NCBI GenBank assembly: GCA_945877125.1
Contig: CAMCQT010000016.1
Span: 1 to 58,247, forward strand
From: Candidatus Brevifilum fermentans
GTDB taxonomy: Bacteria; Chloroflexota; Anaerolineae; Anaerolineales; Villigracilaceae
Length of the DNA: 58,247 nt
Direction of reading: 5' to 3'
The position numbers and the translations under genes were made by a program. Below are positions 32,761-39,866 of this stretch, piece after piece; positions within the stretch are counted from its first letter, which is position 1, and each line of letters starts with the position of its first letter. Below the pieces are notes generated by a model. It saw only the letters and a program-made list of their open reading frames with translations. It had not been told where the DNA came from and searched no databases.

Positions 32761-33578
32761 CCTTTACAAATCATCAGGTTGCTTTTGCAACTGTTCACGG
32801 TTACCGCATGGTTTGGATACCTGGTGCATTTGGTAATGGTAAGACCATGCTTGCAATGGGCATGTACGCACAATATTTCTTGCCTCGTGGTTACAAACTG
32901 GTATCCAACACGCAAAGCATCTGGACAGAGCAGGACGTAAATTCTTTGTCGCTTGATGAAAATGGACATCTAAAAGTTTTTATTTTGATTGATGAAGGCG
33001 GCCAGTATTTTGAAGATGGTGACGACATCCGCGATTTATTGCGTAACCCTCGCAAAATGGATTATGTCCTTTGCTTTCCTTCGTTTCATCCTCCGCATCG
33101 TAGCGCACAGATTTTTCAAATACAACCAACTTGGAGTTATCGCAGTGCAGGCATTCCTTACATCCATTTTGATTGGTATGTAAAAGTTGGTCAATATAAG
33201 GCAAAAGGCGCGTTTGGTTGGTGGTGGTTTCAGGAAATGTACGGTACTTATAGCAGTCAAAACCCTGGTCAATCACCTGGCACAATTCGTAAATGGTTAT
33301 CAACTCAAAATAAATTATTCCGTGAGAGGTTTGGCTATGACGATGACGACGATGTTTTGGACGGTACAGAAAGAGCGGTTTTACCTTTGGCGGGCGGCTT
33401 TGGTAACCCGCTTGTCGAAAATAAAATCGAAGTATCGGCGCAGTCCGCGTATTCAATCGCAGAACGTGCATTACGGGCTAACCGAGACCTTGAAGATAAT
33501 TTATCACTTGCGGAAGAGGCTGCCGATGAGTACCAGACCTTACTTGCTCGAAATCCAAAGCGGGGGCAACGGCGCTGA
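32757..33578 (+). CDS. zot: Zot/pI-like filamentous-phage assembly ATPase (cytoplasmic part)
   Basis: The 273-residue protein has a P-loop GAFGNGKT (residues 23-30) and a Walker B VFILIDEGG (74-82), the signature of Zonular-occludens-toxin-family phage assembly ATPases. These power extrusion of the filament through the inner membrane. Classical members continue with a membrane helix and an extracytoplasmic tail. This one ends in a hydrophilic, acidic/basic tail without any helix, and the next overlapping gene supplies one. Confidence 0.85.
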   Translation: MTFTNHQVAFATVHGYRMVWIPGAFGNGKTMLAMGMYAQYFLPRGYKLVSNTQSIWTEQDVNSLSLDENGHLKVFILIDEGGQYFEDGDDIRDLLRNPRKMDYVLCFPSFHPPHRSAQIFQIQPTWSYRSAGIPYIHFDWYVKVGQYKAKGAFGWWWFQEMYGTYSSQNPGQSPGTIRKWLSTQNKLFRERFGYDDDDDVLDGTERAVLPLAGGFGNPLVENKIEVSAQSAYSIAERALRANRDLEDNLSLAEEAADEYQTLLARNPKRGQRR

Positions 33579-34272
33579 TTTGGTTGGTGTATTCGCTGCT
33601 GTTGGTTTGCTTTTGTATTTGGGACTTATGTTATTTATGCTTTTGCCCATGCTGGGCCGCATTCCATTTCTAAATACTGCGAGATCTGCTGTCTCAACTC
33701 CGTCACTTGTGGCACCAGGTGGCGGTCAATCGTTTGCACCTGGTTACATTGGCATTGTTGCAGAAGGACAAATACCGATGACGCCCTCCATGCTTGGGCT
33801 TTCTGTGCCTGGTCAATCTGTCCAACCGACATATACGCCACAACCAACATATACGCCACAACCAACTTTTACGGCGTTTCCTACTCAGCAGAATCCTCTT
33901 TCAAATTATCGGTTTAGTTTTTACGACCCGATGATCGGCAAGGATAAACCTGATATTGCATTAATCAATTGTGAGGCTTGGAATTTTACAACTCAATACT
34001 GTGACAGTAAATTGCGTAATGGCGAACCATGGGAAGATAATTATTTGCTTGCCGCGGCTTGTCCTTATGATTTGTATTTAGCATCTGCACAGTTTGAAGT
34101 TGTCTCGCCTGATTGGCTTAAGAATTTATTTCCTTATGGTGTGACTTGCAAGGATACAGGCGAGGCGGTCACGGGTTTGTTTATTGATTTTCTTATTCCT
34201 TGGGCATCTATGCCGATGTCTTACGATACTACGCCGTGGGGCACTCCAATAACTATGATGAGGGTCAAATGA
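33526..34272 (+). CDS. Membrane-anchored extracellular protein, possible second half of Zot
   Basis: The 248-residue product starts inside the end of zot (53-base overlap). It has one N-terminal membrane helix (about 17-42), a Pro/Thr linker with tandem PTYTPQ units (about 99-120), and a globular C-terminal domain with four Cys (about 150-225) likely forming disulfides. Together with the ATPase it reproduces the cytoplasm-membrane-outside plan of a full-length Zot/pI. It could instead be a separate structural protein. ATG chosen at 33526; upstream open frame lies inside zot. Confidence 0.7.
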   Translation: MSTRPYLLEIQSGGNGADLVGVFAAVGLLLYLGLMLFMLLPMLGRIPFLNTARSAVSTPSLVAPGGGQSFAPGYIGIVAEGQIPMTPSMLGLSVPGQSVQPTYTPQPTYTPQPTFTAFPTQQNPLSNYRFSFYDPMIGKDKPDIALINCEAWNFTTQYCDSKLRNGEPWEDNYLLAAACPYDLYLASAQFEVVSPDWLKNLFPYGVTCKDTGEAVTGLFIDFLIPWASMPMSYDTTPWGTPITMMRVK

Positions 34273-34367
34273 GTTTAGTTTTAGCTTTTCTTTTACTTTT
34301 GTATTTTCTCTTTCTCATGTCGGGAAAGCTGATAGATAAATTTATGTGGAGGTCCAATGGATATTGA
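34269..34367 (+). CDS. 32-residue membrane peptide
   Basis: Overlaps the previous stop by four bases (ATGA) and the next gene by eleven. MSLVLAFLLLLYFLFLMSGK then LIDKFMWRSNGY: a very hydrophobic helix and basic tail. GGAGG of the next gene's binding site lies within it. Function unknown. Confidence 0.5.
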   Translation: MSLVLAFLLLLYFLFLMSGKLIDKFMWRSNGY

Positions 34368-34896
34368 AAATAAAATTACTCCGGCTTGGTTTGGTGCAGA
34401 TAAAACAACTGCTTTGTACACTCAATTTCAAGTTATGCGTTTGAGGCAAGGTATCAATTATCCGATTGCTACCTTTTGGACTGATACCGATTTGACTAGA
34501 ATCAATCCTAAGTTAGTGTATTTTTTTAGTCCTGCCTTGCGTCGTTTCAATAAGTGGCAAGTTGAAGGTAGTTTTGTGCTTTGGCTTGATTTTGATGATT
34601 GCGAGGTGTTACCTAAGTTTCACCTTATGCCGTCGTTGATTATTTCGTCTGGTCACGGTTTCCATGTTTATTGGCGGTTATCTGAATTTTTGTTGATAGA
34701 TACTCTTGCACTTTATCTTGAGCGATTGGTGCAACTTTATAAATCTGATCCTATGGCGCGTGACGTTACTCGTTTTATGCGTTGGGTCGGTTCGTGGAAT
34801 ACAAAATATGAGCCGCCTATTTTGACCCAAGTTATTTATCAAAGTGAAAAGGTGTACACCAGTGGTCAAGTTATGGCGTTTTCAAACTCAAAATAA
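34357..34896 (+). CDS. Probable AEP-superfamily (RepB/PriS-like) primase
   Basis: The 179-residue protein has the primase-type core. A hydrophobic strand ends in the acidic pair LDFDD (Asp78, Asp80). SSGHGFHVYW follows (His100, His103), and later DVTRFMRWVGSWNTKYEPP, matching the R-x-P/V-G-x-x-N-x-K pattern of RepB/AEP primases. It is shorter than most and lacks a PriCT domain. Located two genes before the HUH Rep, it could prime complementary-strand synthesis on phage ssDNA. GGAGG lies 5 bases before ATG. Confidence 0.65.
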   Translation: MDIENKITPAWFGADKTTALYTQFQVMRLRQGINYPIATFWTDTDLTRINPKLVYFFSPALRRFNKWQVEGSFVLWLDFDDCEVLPKFHLMPSLIISSGHGFHVYWRLSEFLLIDTLALYLERLVQLYKSDPMARDVTRFMRWVGSWNTKYEPPILTQVIYQSEKVYTSGQVMAFSNSK

Positions 34897-35140
34897 AGAC
34901 ATAACTACTTTGTGGTATTTCTGGCAGAAAGCATCTCCATATAAGCTAAAAGGTCATTATGGTTTTGATTTGGTTGCAGATGATATGTTGTGCGAGGTTT
35001 ACACATTGGGCGCAAAAGATTTTTTGTTCTCTGGTCGCCTTTGTGATGTGCCTGACAAATATCGTTCCTATCAAACAGAAGTTAGAGTATTTTTGTCAGT
35101 TCGTTTGCGTCCCATCACCCCCCCCTGCCTAGCGCCTTAG
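34844..35140 (+). CDS. Hypothetical protein, start uncertain
   Basis: About 98 residues from a GTG that overlaps the primase gene; an internal start near 34912 is also possible. WYFWQKASPYKLKGHYGFDL and YTLGAKDFLFSGRL look like genuine coding sequence, but the last residues run into the C-rich origin region. No motif recognised. It may extend or cooperate with the primase. Confidence 0.4.
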   Translation: MKRCTPVVKLWRFQTQNKDITTLWYFWQKASPYKLKGHYGFDLVADDMLCEVYTLGAKDFLFSGRLCDVPDKYRSYQTEVRVFLSVRLRPITPPCLAP

Positions 35141-35320
35141 CCCGTTCCGCCCGTTTTTTGATTTGAGGCAAGGCACGGAGCGGAGCGAGTACCGCAGCCG
35201 AAAAAAAAACGGGTGCTCTTGCGGGCGTCCCGCGTCCCCTGGGGGGGCTTCAATAGCAAATAAGAGAAATAAAAGGGCTTGTCTTTCTCCAACAAATGTT
35301 CAACTTGTTGGAGAACATAT
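35141..35320. other. Gene-free, strongly structured region: candidate phage origin/packaging signal
   Basis: This is the only sizeable non-coding gap in the plus-strand phage genes and is far GC-richer than the rest. CCCGTTTTTT (35150-35159) pairs with AAAAAACGGG (35204-35213), enclosing an inner GCGG/CCGC hairpin. C-runs at about 35118-35125 face a G-run at about 35251. A second perfect 11-bp inverted repeat, TTCTCCAACAA / TTGTTGGAGAA (35285-35315), lies just before rep. Placement next to the HUH initiator suggests the rolling-circle origin and/or packaging hairpin. Confidence 0.55.
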
Positions 35321-35335
35321 AAAACGAGGTTCATT

Positions 35336-36016
35336 GTGTCACTTATCAATAAACAAACTGGTGAGATTATCGAGTTAGACAAAAAGCAAATGCGTCTCGG
35401 ACGTATGAAACGCCGTGTTTGGGCATGGGCTAACTTTTTGCAAAAAGAAGTATCTGGATGCAGTTTATTTATGATTACGCTTACTTATGCCGGTGTTGAT
35501 GATTGGTCACCATTGCATATTAGTCAATTCAGAATGGCACTTCGTAAGATGTATAAAAAAAAGTTGCTTGGTTATGCTTGGGTGGCTGAATTGCAGGAAC
35601 GTGGCGCGGTACATTATCACGTTATGGTTTATCTGAAAGGTGTAAAGTCTTTGCCTCATTTTGATGATATTGGATTGTGGCCGCATGGTATGACGCGAGT
35701 AGATCGCGCTCGTACTCCGTTTTATATTATTACTTATGCGGGAAAAGCAAATCAAAAAACAGGTAAATTCCCGAAAGGATTACGTATGTTTGCTGTCTGG
35801 CTCTCTCCTTCTGCGGTTGCAGAGCATATTTTGTATCAGTTCAAACTTACTGCGAAGCCAGGCTGGGTGAAAGATATTATTTTGCAATTTGATACCTTGT
35901 ATGCTGATCGTGTACGTCCTCGGCGTGTGCTTGGTGGTGGGTGGGATATTGCTGAAATGACGTTTACTTCTCCGTTTATATTTTCGCTTCGTCAGACACT
36001 TAACAGGAAATTATGA
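35336..36016 (+). CDS. HUH rolling-circle replication initiator
   Basis: The 226-residue protein (GTG start, ACGAGG upstream) has the three Rep motifs. Motif 1 is FMITLTYAG (45-53). The metal-binding HUH is VHYHVMVYL (His93, His95). Catalytic Tyr candidates are FYIITYAGK (Tyr130 or Tyr134, the latter in the usual Y-x-x-K context). It would nick the plus strand at the adjacent structured origin and start ssDNA production. A single active Tyr per protein fits plasmid/inovirus-type Reps. Confidence 0.85.
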   Translation: MSLINKQTGEIIELDKKQMRLGRMKRRVWAWANFLQKEVSGCSLFMITLTYAGVDDWSPLHISQFRMALRKMYKKKLLGYAWVAELQERGAVHYHVMVYLKGVKSLPHFDDIGLWPHGMTRVDRARTPFYIITYAGKANQKTGKFPKGLRMFAVWLSPSAVAEHILYQFKLTAKPGWVKDIILQFDTLYADRVRPRRVLGGGWDIAEMTFTSPFIFSLRQTLNRKL

Positions 36017-36261
36017 AAATTATTGCCTGTTCTTTTTGCGGTGAAGTTCTCGACGGTTTTGTTTATGGTATTCATGCCAGCGGTATTTATTGCCTGGATC
36101 ATGCTCCCTTGGGTACTCGATTTTTTGGTAACACTACATCTGAACGTGTTAAGAGGATTTTAGTAGATGATTGTATTGCGTGGTCGCCTCAACGGTATAC
36201 AACGAAATCGCATCAAAGGTTTACTGAATATGCTTTACACCTCGAAGGAATTAGCGTCTGA
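36013..36261 (+). CDS. Small zinc-finger-like protein
   Basis: The 82-residue protein overlaps rep by four bases (ATGA). CSFCGEVLDG near the N-terminus and IYCLDHAPLG 20 residues later supply a C-x-x-C...C-x-x-H metal site. The rest is basic. Probably a DNA- or protein-binding accessory of replication. No family recognised. Confidence 0.6.
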   Translation: MKIIACSFCGEVLDGFVYGIHASGIYCLDHAPLGTRFFGNTTSERVKRILVDDCIAWSPQRYTTKSHQRFTEYALHLEGISV

Positions 36262-36553
36262 GATTGGGATAAATGTCAATCAGATTTATGCTGTTTATGT
36301 TCCTTTGGGTTGTCCTGTCCAGCGTGACGATAGAAAGCATATTTTTATAAATGGTAAATCTTTTGCAGAGTGGTACACCAAAGTTTATATAAAAATTCGT
36401 CTTGCAGAAGATGAAACTTTTTGCAAGACGTGTAAGCAGGGTGTCAAGATTTATCAGCCAAAGCAAAAGACAAAAGGCGGGCTTTCTTATGTCCTGAGTG
36501 TGTGCCCTGTTTGCGGTCGTGGTCTTACAAAAATAATTGATTTCAAGAGGTAA
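36230..36553 (+). CDS. Excisionase-like HTH protein with C-terminal zinc ribbon
   Basis: 107 residues from the ATG at 36230; an in-frame start 21 codons upstream is less likely. MLYTSKELASEIGINVNQIY is a MerR/excisionase-type helix-turn-helix with a following wing (HIFINGKSFAEWY). CKTCKQG and CPVCGRG near the end form a zinc ribbon. Directly upstream of the integrase, it is a good candidate recombination directionality factor. This is inferred from position and fold. Confidence 0.65.
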   Translation: MLYTSKELASEIGINVNQIYAVYVPLGCPVQRDDRKHIFINGKSFAEWYTKVYIKIRLAEDETFCKTCKQGVKIYQPKQKTKGGLSYVLSVCPVCGRGLTKIIDFKR

Positions 36554-36556
36554 TTT

Positions 36557-36658
36557 GTGAAAAAAGATTTTCGTACTGTTTTTTTTCAGTTATTTGACAT
36601 TATGCTTATCCTTGTTTTTTCGGTTTATTTATCCGGTGAGGTTAGGAATGATAAATAA
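36557..36658 (+). CDS. Possible 33-residue membrane peptide
   Basis: GTG start. KKDFRTVFFQLFDIMLILVF then SVYLSGEVRNDK gives one possible membrane helix. It overlaps the integrase start by eleven bases. It may be real, or simply leader sequence of the integrase message; evidence is weak. Confidence 0.3.
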   Translation: MKKDFRTVFFQLFDIMLILVFSVYLSGEVRNDK

Positions 36659-37697
36659 GCAAAATTGGAAGATGACAAGAAAATATCTTGACTATCGTCT
36701 GCAAGTAGATCAGGTTTCGCCTGACTCTATGGAAAAGGAAAAAACACATTTGCGGTATCTTTTGGAATGGGCTCAAGAAACGTCTTTTTCTGAGGTTGTG
36801 ACACATAGACCAACTTTTCCCGAATTTTTGCTTGTACATCGTCTGGATGGGTATCAAGGGCATTTGTCAGCCGTTTATATAAAAAAAATCCTCTCCACGG
36901 TTCGTATGTTCTTTATTTGGCTATCAGATAATGGATACAAGAACATAAAGCAAGCCTGGGTAAAAACTATCAAGGTCAAGCGTCTTTCTGACGTTCCAAA
37001 AAATAAAGAGATTGTTACGCTTGAAGAAATTTTGGCGATTTCCAGAGCTGAGACTTTGACAAGAGAAGAACGCCGCGCGCGGGCTTCGTTGGTTTTCCTT
37101 TATTTATCAGGTATGCGTATTGGCGCTTTTGTCTCTCTGCCGGTTCGGTGTGTCGATATTTCAAACAGGCTTGTAGACCAGTTTCCTAGCTTGGGCGTTC
37201 GCACTAAAAACGGCAAACATGCAACAACTTATTTATTAGATATTCCCGAATTGTTGCATGTTGTTCAGTCTTGGCATGATGAGGTTGTTACTACTCCCCC
37301 ATTTTGTTCTTATTGGTTTTCTTTTCTATCTTCTGAATTACTTGATTTTCATCCTGTCGGTAAATTTAGATCTAATTTGGCGCGGCGAAGTTTCAAGGCG
37401 TGGCTTGATCGGGTGGGATTGCTTTATCACTCTCCCCATAAATTCAGGCATGGACACATCCATTATGGTTTGATGCGTTCTAAAAATGTCGCTGATTTCA
37501 AAGCCGTATCTATGAACGTCATGCACAGCACGATTGAGATCACAGATCAGTTTTATTCAGTCCTGCACGATGATGAGGTAAAAAATAGAATTGGTTTATT
37601 AGGTAAAAATCAGCCTGGTGCACGATCACAGGATGAAGAAATAATAGATAAGCTTCGTCGGTTTTTGGATTTGGAAAGGCAGGGGAAAGATAAGTAA
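36648..37697 (+). CDS. int: Tyrosine recombinase (phage integrase)
   Basis: The 349-residue protein has an N-terminal SAM-like core-binding domain (about 10-115) and a catalytic domain with the expected residues: Arg157 in GMRIGA, Lys190 region TKNGKH, His264-x-x-Arg267 in HKFRHGH, His293 in MHSTIE and Tyr303 in DQFYSVL. It sits next to the attachment site, pointing towards tRNA-Asn, and should catalyse integration there. GGTGAGGTTAGGA precedes the ATG at 36648. Upstream in-frame residues look like the small overlapping peptide's shadow. Confidence 0.92.
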   Translation: MINKQNWKMTRKYLDYRLQVDQVSPDSMEKEKTHLRYLLEWAQETSFSEVVTHRPTFPEFLLVHRLDGYQGHLSAVYIKKILSTVRMFFIWLSDNGYKNIKQAWVKTIKVKRLSDVPKNKEIVTLEEILAISRAETLTREERRARASLVFLYLSGMRIGAFVSLPVRCVDISNRLVDQFPSLGVRTKNGKHATTYLLDIPELLHVVQSWHDEVVTTPPFCSYWFSFLSSELLDFHPVGKFRSNLARRSFKAWLDRVGLLYHSPHKFRHGHIHYGLMRSKNVADFKAVSMNVMHSTIEITDQFYSVLHDDEVKNRIGLLGKNQPGARSQDEEIIDKLRRFLDLERQGKDK

Positions 37698-37769
37698 AAA
37701 AATCCGGTCCTTGGTTTTTTGTAGAACAAAATTTCTGTAAAAAAATGCGGTCCTTGGTTTTTTTTGTAG
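37694..37769. repeat. Direct repeats beside the integrase, possible arm-type sites
   Basis: GTAAAAAAATCCGGTCCTTG plus a T-run and GTAG (37694-37724) recurs 43 bases on (37737-37769) with one substitution and two extra T. They lie between int and the att core. Such paired sites next to a phage att are often integrase arm-binding sites. The A- and T-runs could also make them weak terminators. Confidence 0.5.
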
Positions 37770-37783
37770 TATTTGCAAAAAAA

Positions 37784-37818
37784 AACACCTTTAGCCAAAT
37801 AGCTGAGGGTGTTTTTTT
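37784..37818. terminator. Phage-borne bidirectional terminator for int and tRNA-Asn
   Basis: Arms 37784-37795 and 37802-37813 form a 12-bp stem (two wobbles). It has A-rich sequence on one side and TTTTTTT on the other, so it works in both directions. It ends integrase transcription and, on the minus strand, replaces the original tRNA terminator left behind at 28782-28830. Confidence 0.8.
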
Positions 37819-37826
37819 GTCTAAAA

Positions 37827-37863
37827 GGCTCCTGGCCTAGGACTTGAACCTAGAACCTAGCGG
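37827..37863. repeat. attR: 37-bp direct repeat within tRNA-Asn
   Basis: Identical to attL at 28835-28871. Here the copy completes a full-length tRNA-Asn, so the phage restores the gene on integration. Confidence 0.92.
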
Positions 37864-37901
37864 TTAACAGCCGCTCGCTCTGCCAATTGAGCTAGCCAGG
37901 A
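37830..37901 (-). tRNA. tRNA-Asn (GTT)
   Basis: The 72-base cloverleaf folds cleanly on the minus strand: acceptor TCCTGGC/GCCAGGA, D stem GCTC/GAGC, anticodon stem AGCGG/CCGCT with loop CTGTTAA (anticodon GTT), T stem CTAGG/CCTAG with TTCAAGT. No CCA is encoded. The 3' 34 bases belong to the phage att repeat. Confidence 0.95.
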
Positions 37902-38040
37902 AAGCGACCGACATTATAAGGATAACATCGGGTAATGTCAAGGTAAAAATAAAAACTGCTATAAAGTAGAGGCGGCTTGCCAATGATAGCTCAGTTTACC
38001 TGACCATCAACACAAATCACATCTACTTTGCGTAAAGTAA

Positions 38041-39033
38041 TTAATAATGGAGCGAGCTTAAGTGATCCAATTTATCAGTGCTGTGTGTGGCACTAATACG
38101 GCGAATGGTTCCCGTCAGACCGCGCACGACAAGGCTTTCAGTTGTGATGTGATCGCCATAATAATGCACGCCCCTAAGCAACTCGCCATCTGTAATGCCT
38201 GTGGTTGCGAAGAATACATCCTCCGATGAAACTAGGTCGTTCATCGTCAACACTTTATCAAAGTCATAGCCTGCCTCACGTCCCCGGCGTAATTCATCTT
38301 CATCACGCGCAAAGAGCTTGCCTTGAATTTCACCACCCATGGCACGCAAAGCACAGGCGGTAAGCACGCCTTCTGGTGTACCGCCAATGCCGAGTAAAAC
38401 GTCCACACCCGCGTCAGGCCAGGTAGTCATCAACGCGGCGGCTACATCACCGTCTGGTATTTGGCGGATGCGCGCGCCAGCCTTGCGAATTTCGGCGATC
38501 ATATCATCGTGGCGTGGACGGTCCAGGATGATGGTGGTTAGGTCTTCAATATGCTTTCCTTTAGCTTTGGCAATCGCCTTGAGATTTTCAGTAATGGATT
38601 TCTCAATATTGATCACCCCCTTTGCTTCCGGTCCAACCGCCATTTTGTTCATGTAAAGAAATGGACCAGGGTCAAACATGGTGCCACGCGGCGCGAGTGC
38701 CACCATTGCAAGCGAGTTTGAGCGTCCAAATGCCAAGGGGCGAGTCCCATCAACGGGGTCCACAGCAACATCCACATCAGGGGATAAACCGTTGCCCACC
38801 TTCTCACCATTGAACAACATCGGCGCCTTATCCTTTTCCCCTTCGCCAATAACAATAACTCCATTCATATCCACTGTACTGAGGACGAGCCGCATCGCAT
38901 TCACTGCGGCTTGATCAGCCCCTTCTTTATCTCCGCGCCCCATAAAGCGACCTGCCAACATGGCCGCCGCTTCAGTAACCCGTGCGAGTTCAAGTGCGAG
39001 ATTACGAGTAGGTGTAGCACCAAGAACATCCAT
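38041..39033 (-). CDS. glpX: Class II fructose-1,6-bisphosphatase
   Basis: The 330-residue enzyme has the GlpX metal/phosphate motifs VIGEGEKDKAPML (about 58-70) and DPVDGTRPLAFG (about 90-101), and the LGIGGTPEGVLTACALRAMG segment. It makes fructose-6-phosphate in gluconeogenesis. Start 39033 matches the family N-terminus; an upstream extension of 25 residues is non-family. It lies downstream of cdsA by 20 bases. Confidence 0.92.
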   Translation of the reverse strand: MDVLGATPTRNLALELARVTEAAAMLAGRFMGRGDKEGADQAAVNAMRLVLSTVDMNGVIVIGEGEKDKAPMLFNGEKVGNGLSPDVDVAVDPVDGTRPLAFGRSNSLAMVALAPRGTMFDPGPFLYMNKMAVGPEAKGVINIEKSITENLKAIAKAKGKHIEDLTTIILDRPRHDDMIAEIRKAGARIRQIPDGDVAAALMTTWPDAGVDVLLGIGGTPEGVLTACALRAMGGEIQGKLFARDEDELRRGREAGYDFDKVLTMNDLVSSEDVFFATTGITDGELLRGVHYYGDHITTESLVVRGLTGTIRRISATHSTDKLDHLSSLHY

Positions 39034-39053
39034 TTCGCCTCCAGAGTTAAAGT

Positions 39054-39866
39054 TTATATGATGAACCAAATGAGAAAGTAATAACCGATCACTGCACCCC
39101 ATAGCCACGAGTCGATGCGGTCAAAGAAACCGCCGTGACCTGGGATCATGTCGCTTGAATCTTTAATCCCCGATTGTCGTTTGATCATGCTTTCGCCGAG
39201 ATCACCAAGAGGTGGGAACGCGCCGAGAACAAATCCGAGAATAGCACCTTGCCAGAGGGTAATATCACCAGTAAGGTTGCCGTAGGTACTAAAAACGTAG
39301 ACAAAGAATACCCCTGCCAACATGCCCGTAAATATACTGGCAACATATCCTTCCCAACTTTTCTTTGGGCTAAGACGTGGCGCCATTTTATGCTTGCCAT
39401 AGGATCTGCCAATTGAGTATGCGCCAGAATCTCCAAGCCAGACGCAGAACATGACCAGCATAAACCACCAGCCACCCTCTGGAAGGTTGCGTAAATCAAA
39501 TAGGTAGGAACCAATCCAACCAATATATGTGAGTCCGCCAACGGTAATGCCAAAATCAAGCGCGGACTGGTCACGTCCGCGCTCGTAACTAATAAGATGA
39601 TAAGCCATTGCGGCAAGGATACTTAATGCAAAAGCAGGTTGTGCATAGGCAGGGAAGAACATACGTGTGATGGTAATCAGGGCAACGCCACCCATGGTAA
39701 TGTGAAGTTGCGGCTCAAATTTTGCGGCGCGAAAAAGATTAACATATTCCCATGCAGCCCCAATCACAAATGTGCCCATTAGAAAATAATAAAAGATGCC
39801 GCCAAATAAAATGGCGGGCAATCCTATTACAGCAAGCGCTAATGTAGTAACGAGTCTTTTACGCAT
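39054..39866 (-). CDS. cdsA: Phosphatidate cytidylyltransferase
   Basis: The 270-residue membrane enzyme has about seven helices and the C-terminal CdsA signature ([20 protein letters not shown], then [12 protein letters not shown]). It makes CDP-diacylglycerol for phospholipid synthesis. Its start overlaps uppS by eight bases, as in many bacterial uppS-cdsA pairs. Confidence 0.93.
   Translation of the reverse strand: MRKRLVTTLALAVIGLPAILFGGIFYYFLMGTFVIGAAWEYVNLFRAAKFEPQLHITMGGVALITITRMFFPAYAQPAFALSILAAMAYHLISYERGRDQSALDFGITVGGLTYIGWIGSYLFDLRNLPEGGWWFMLVMFCVWLGDSGAYSIGRSYGKHKMAPRLSPKKSWEGYVASIFTGMLAGVFFVYVFSTYGNLTGDITLWQGAILGFVLGAFPPLGDLGESMIKRQSGIKDSSDMIPGHGGFFDRIDSWLWGAVIGYYFLIWFII

Larger units (their letters stand above)
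28835..37863. mobile_element. Integrated filamentous (inovirus-like) phage in tRNA-Asn
   Basis: About 9.0 kb (8,992 bp from repeat to repeat) of clearly AT-richer DNA lies between two 37-bp att repeats. Left to right: a minus-strand PLD nuclease and XRE repressor; then on the plus strand tiny membrane proteins, a candidate major coat gene with terminator, a pIII-like protein, Zot-like ATPase, membrane partner, AEP-like primase, HUH Rep, zinc-finger and excisionase-like proteins, and a tyrosine integrase. HUH Rep, Zot ATPase and miniature coat-like proteins together are the hallmark of inoviruses. No secretin was found. Completeness (matching att sites, intact key genes) suggests it could still be active. 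Confidence 0.85.

Noticed and set aside
28835-37863. Conjugative or plasmid-derived element
   Set aside because: HUH Rep plus primase could suggest a plasmid, but there is no mobilisation or partition gene, and the Zot ATPase with coat-like and pIII-like genes fits a filamentous phage better.
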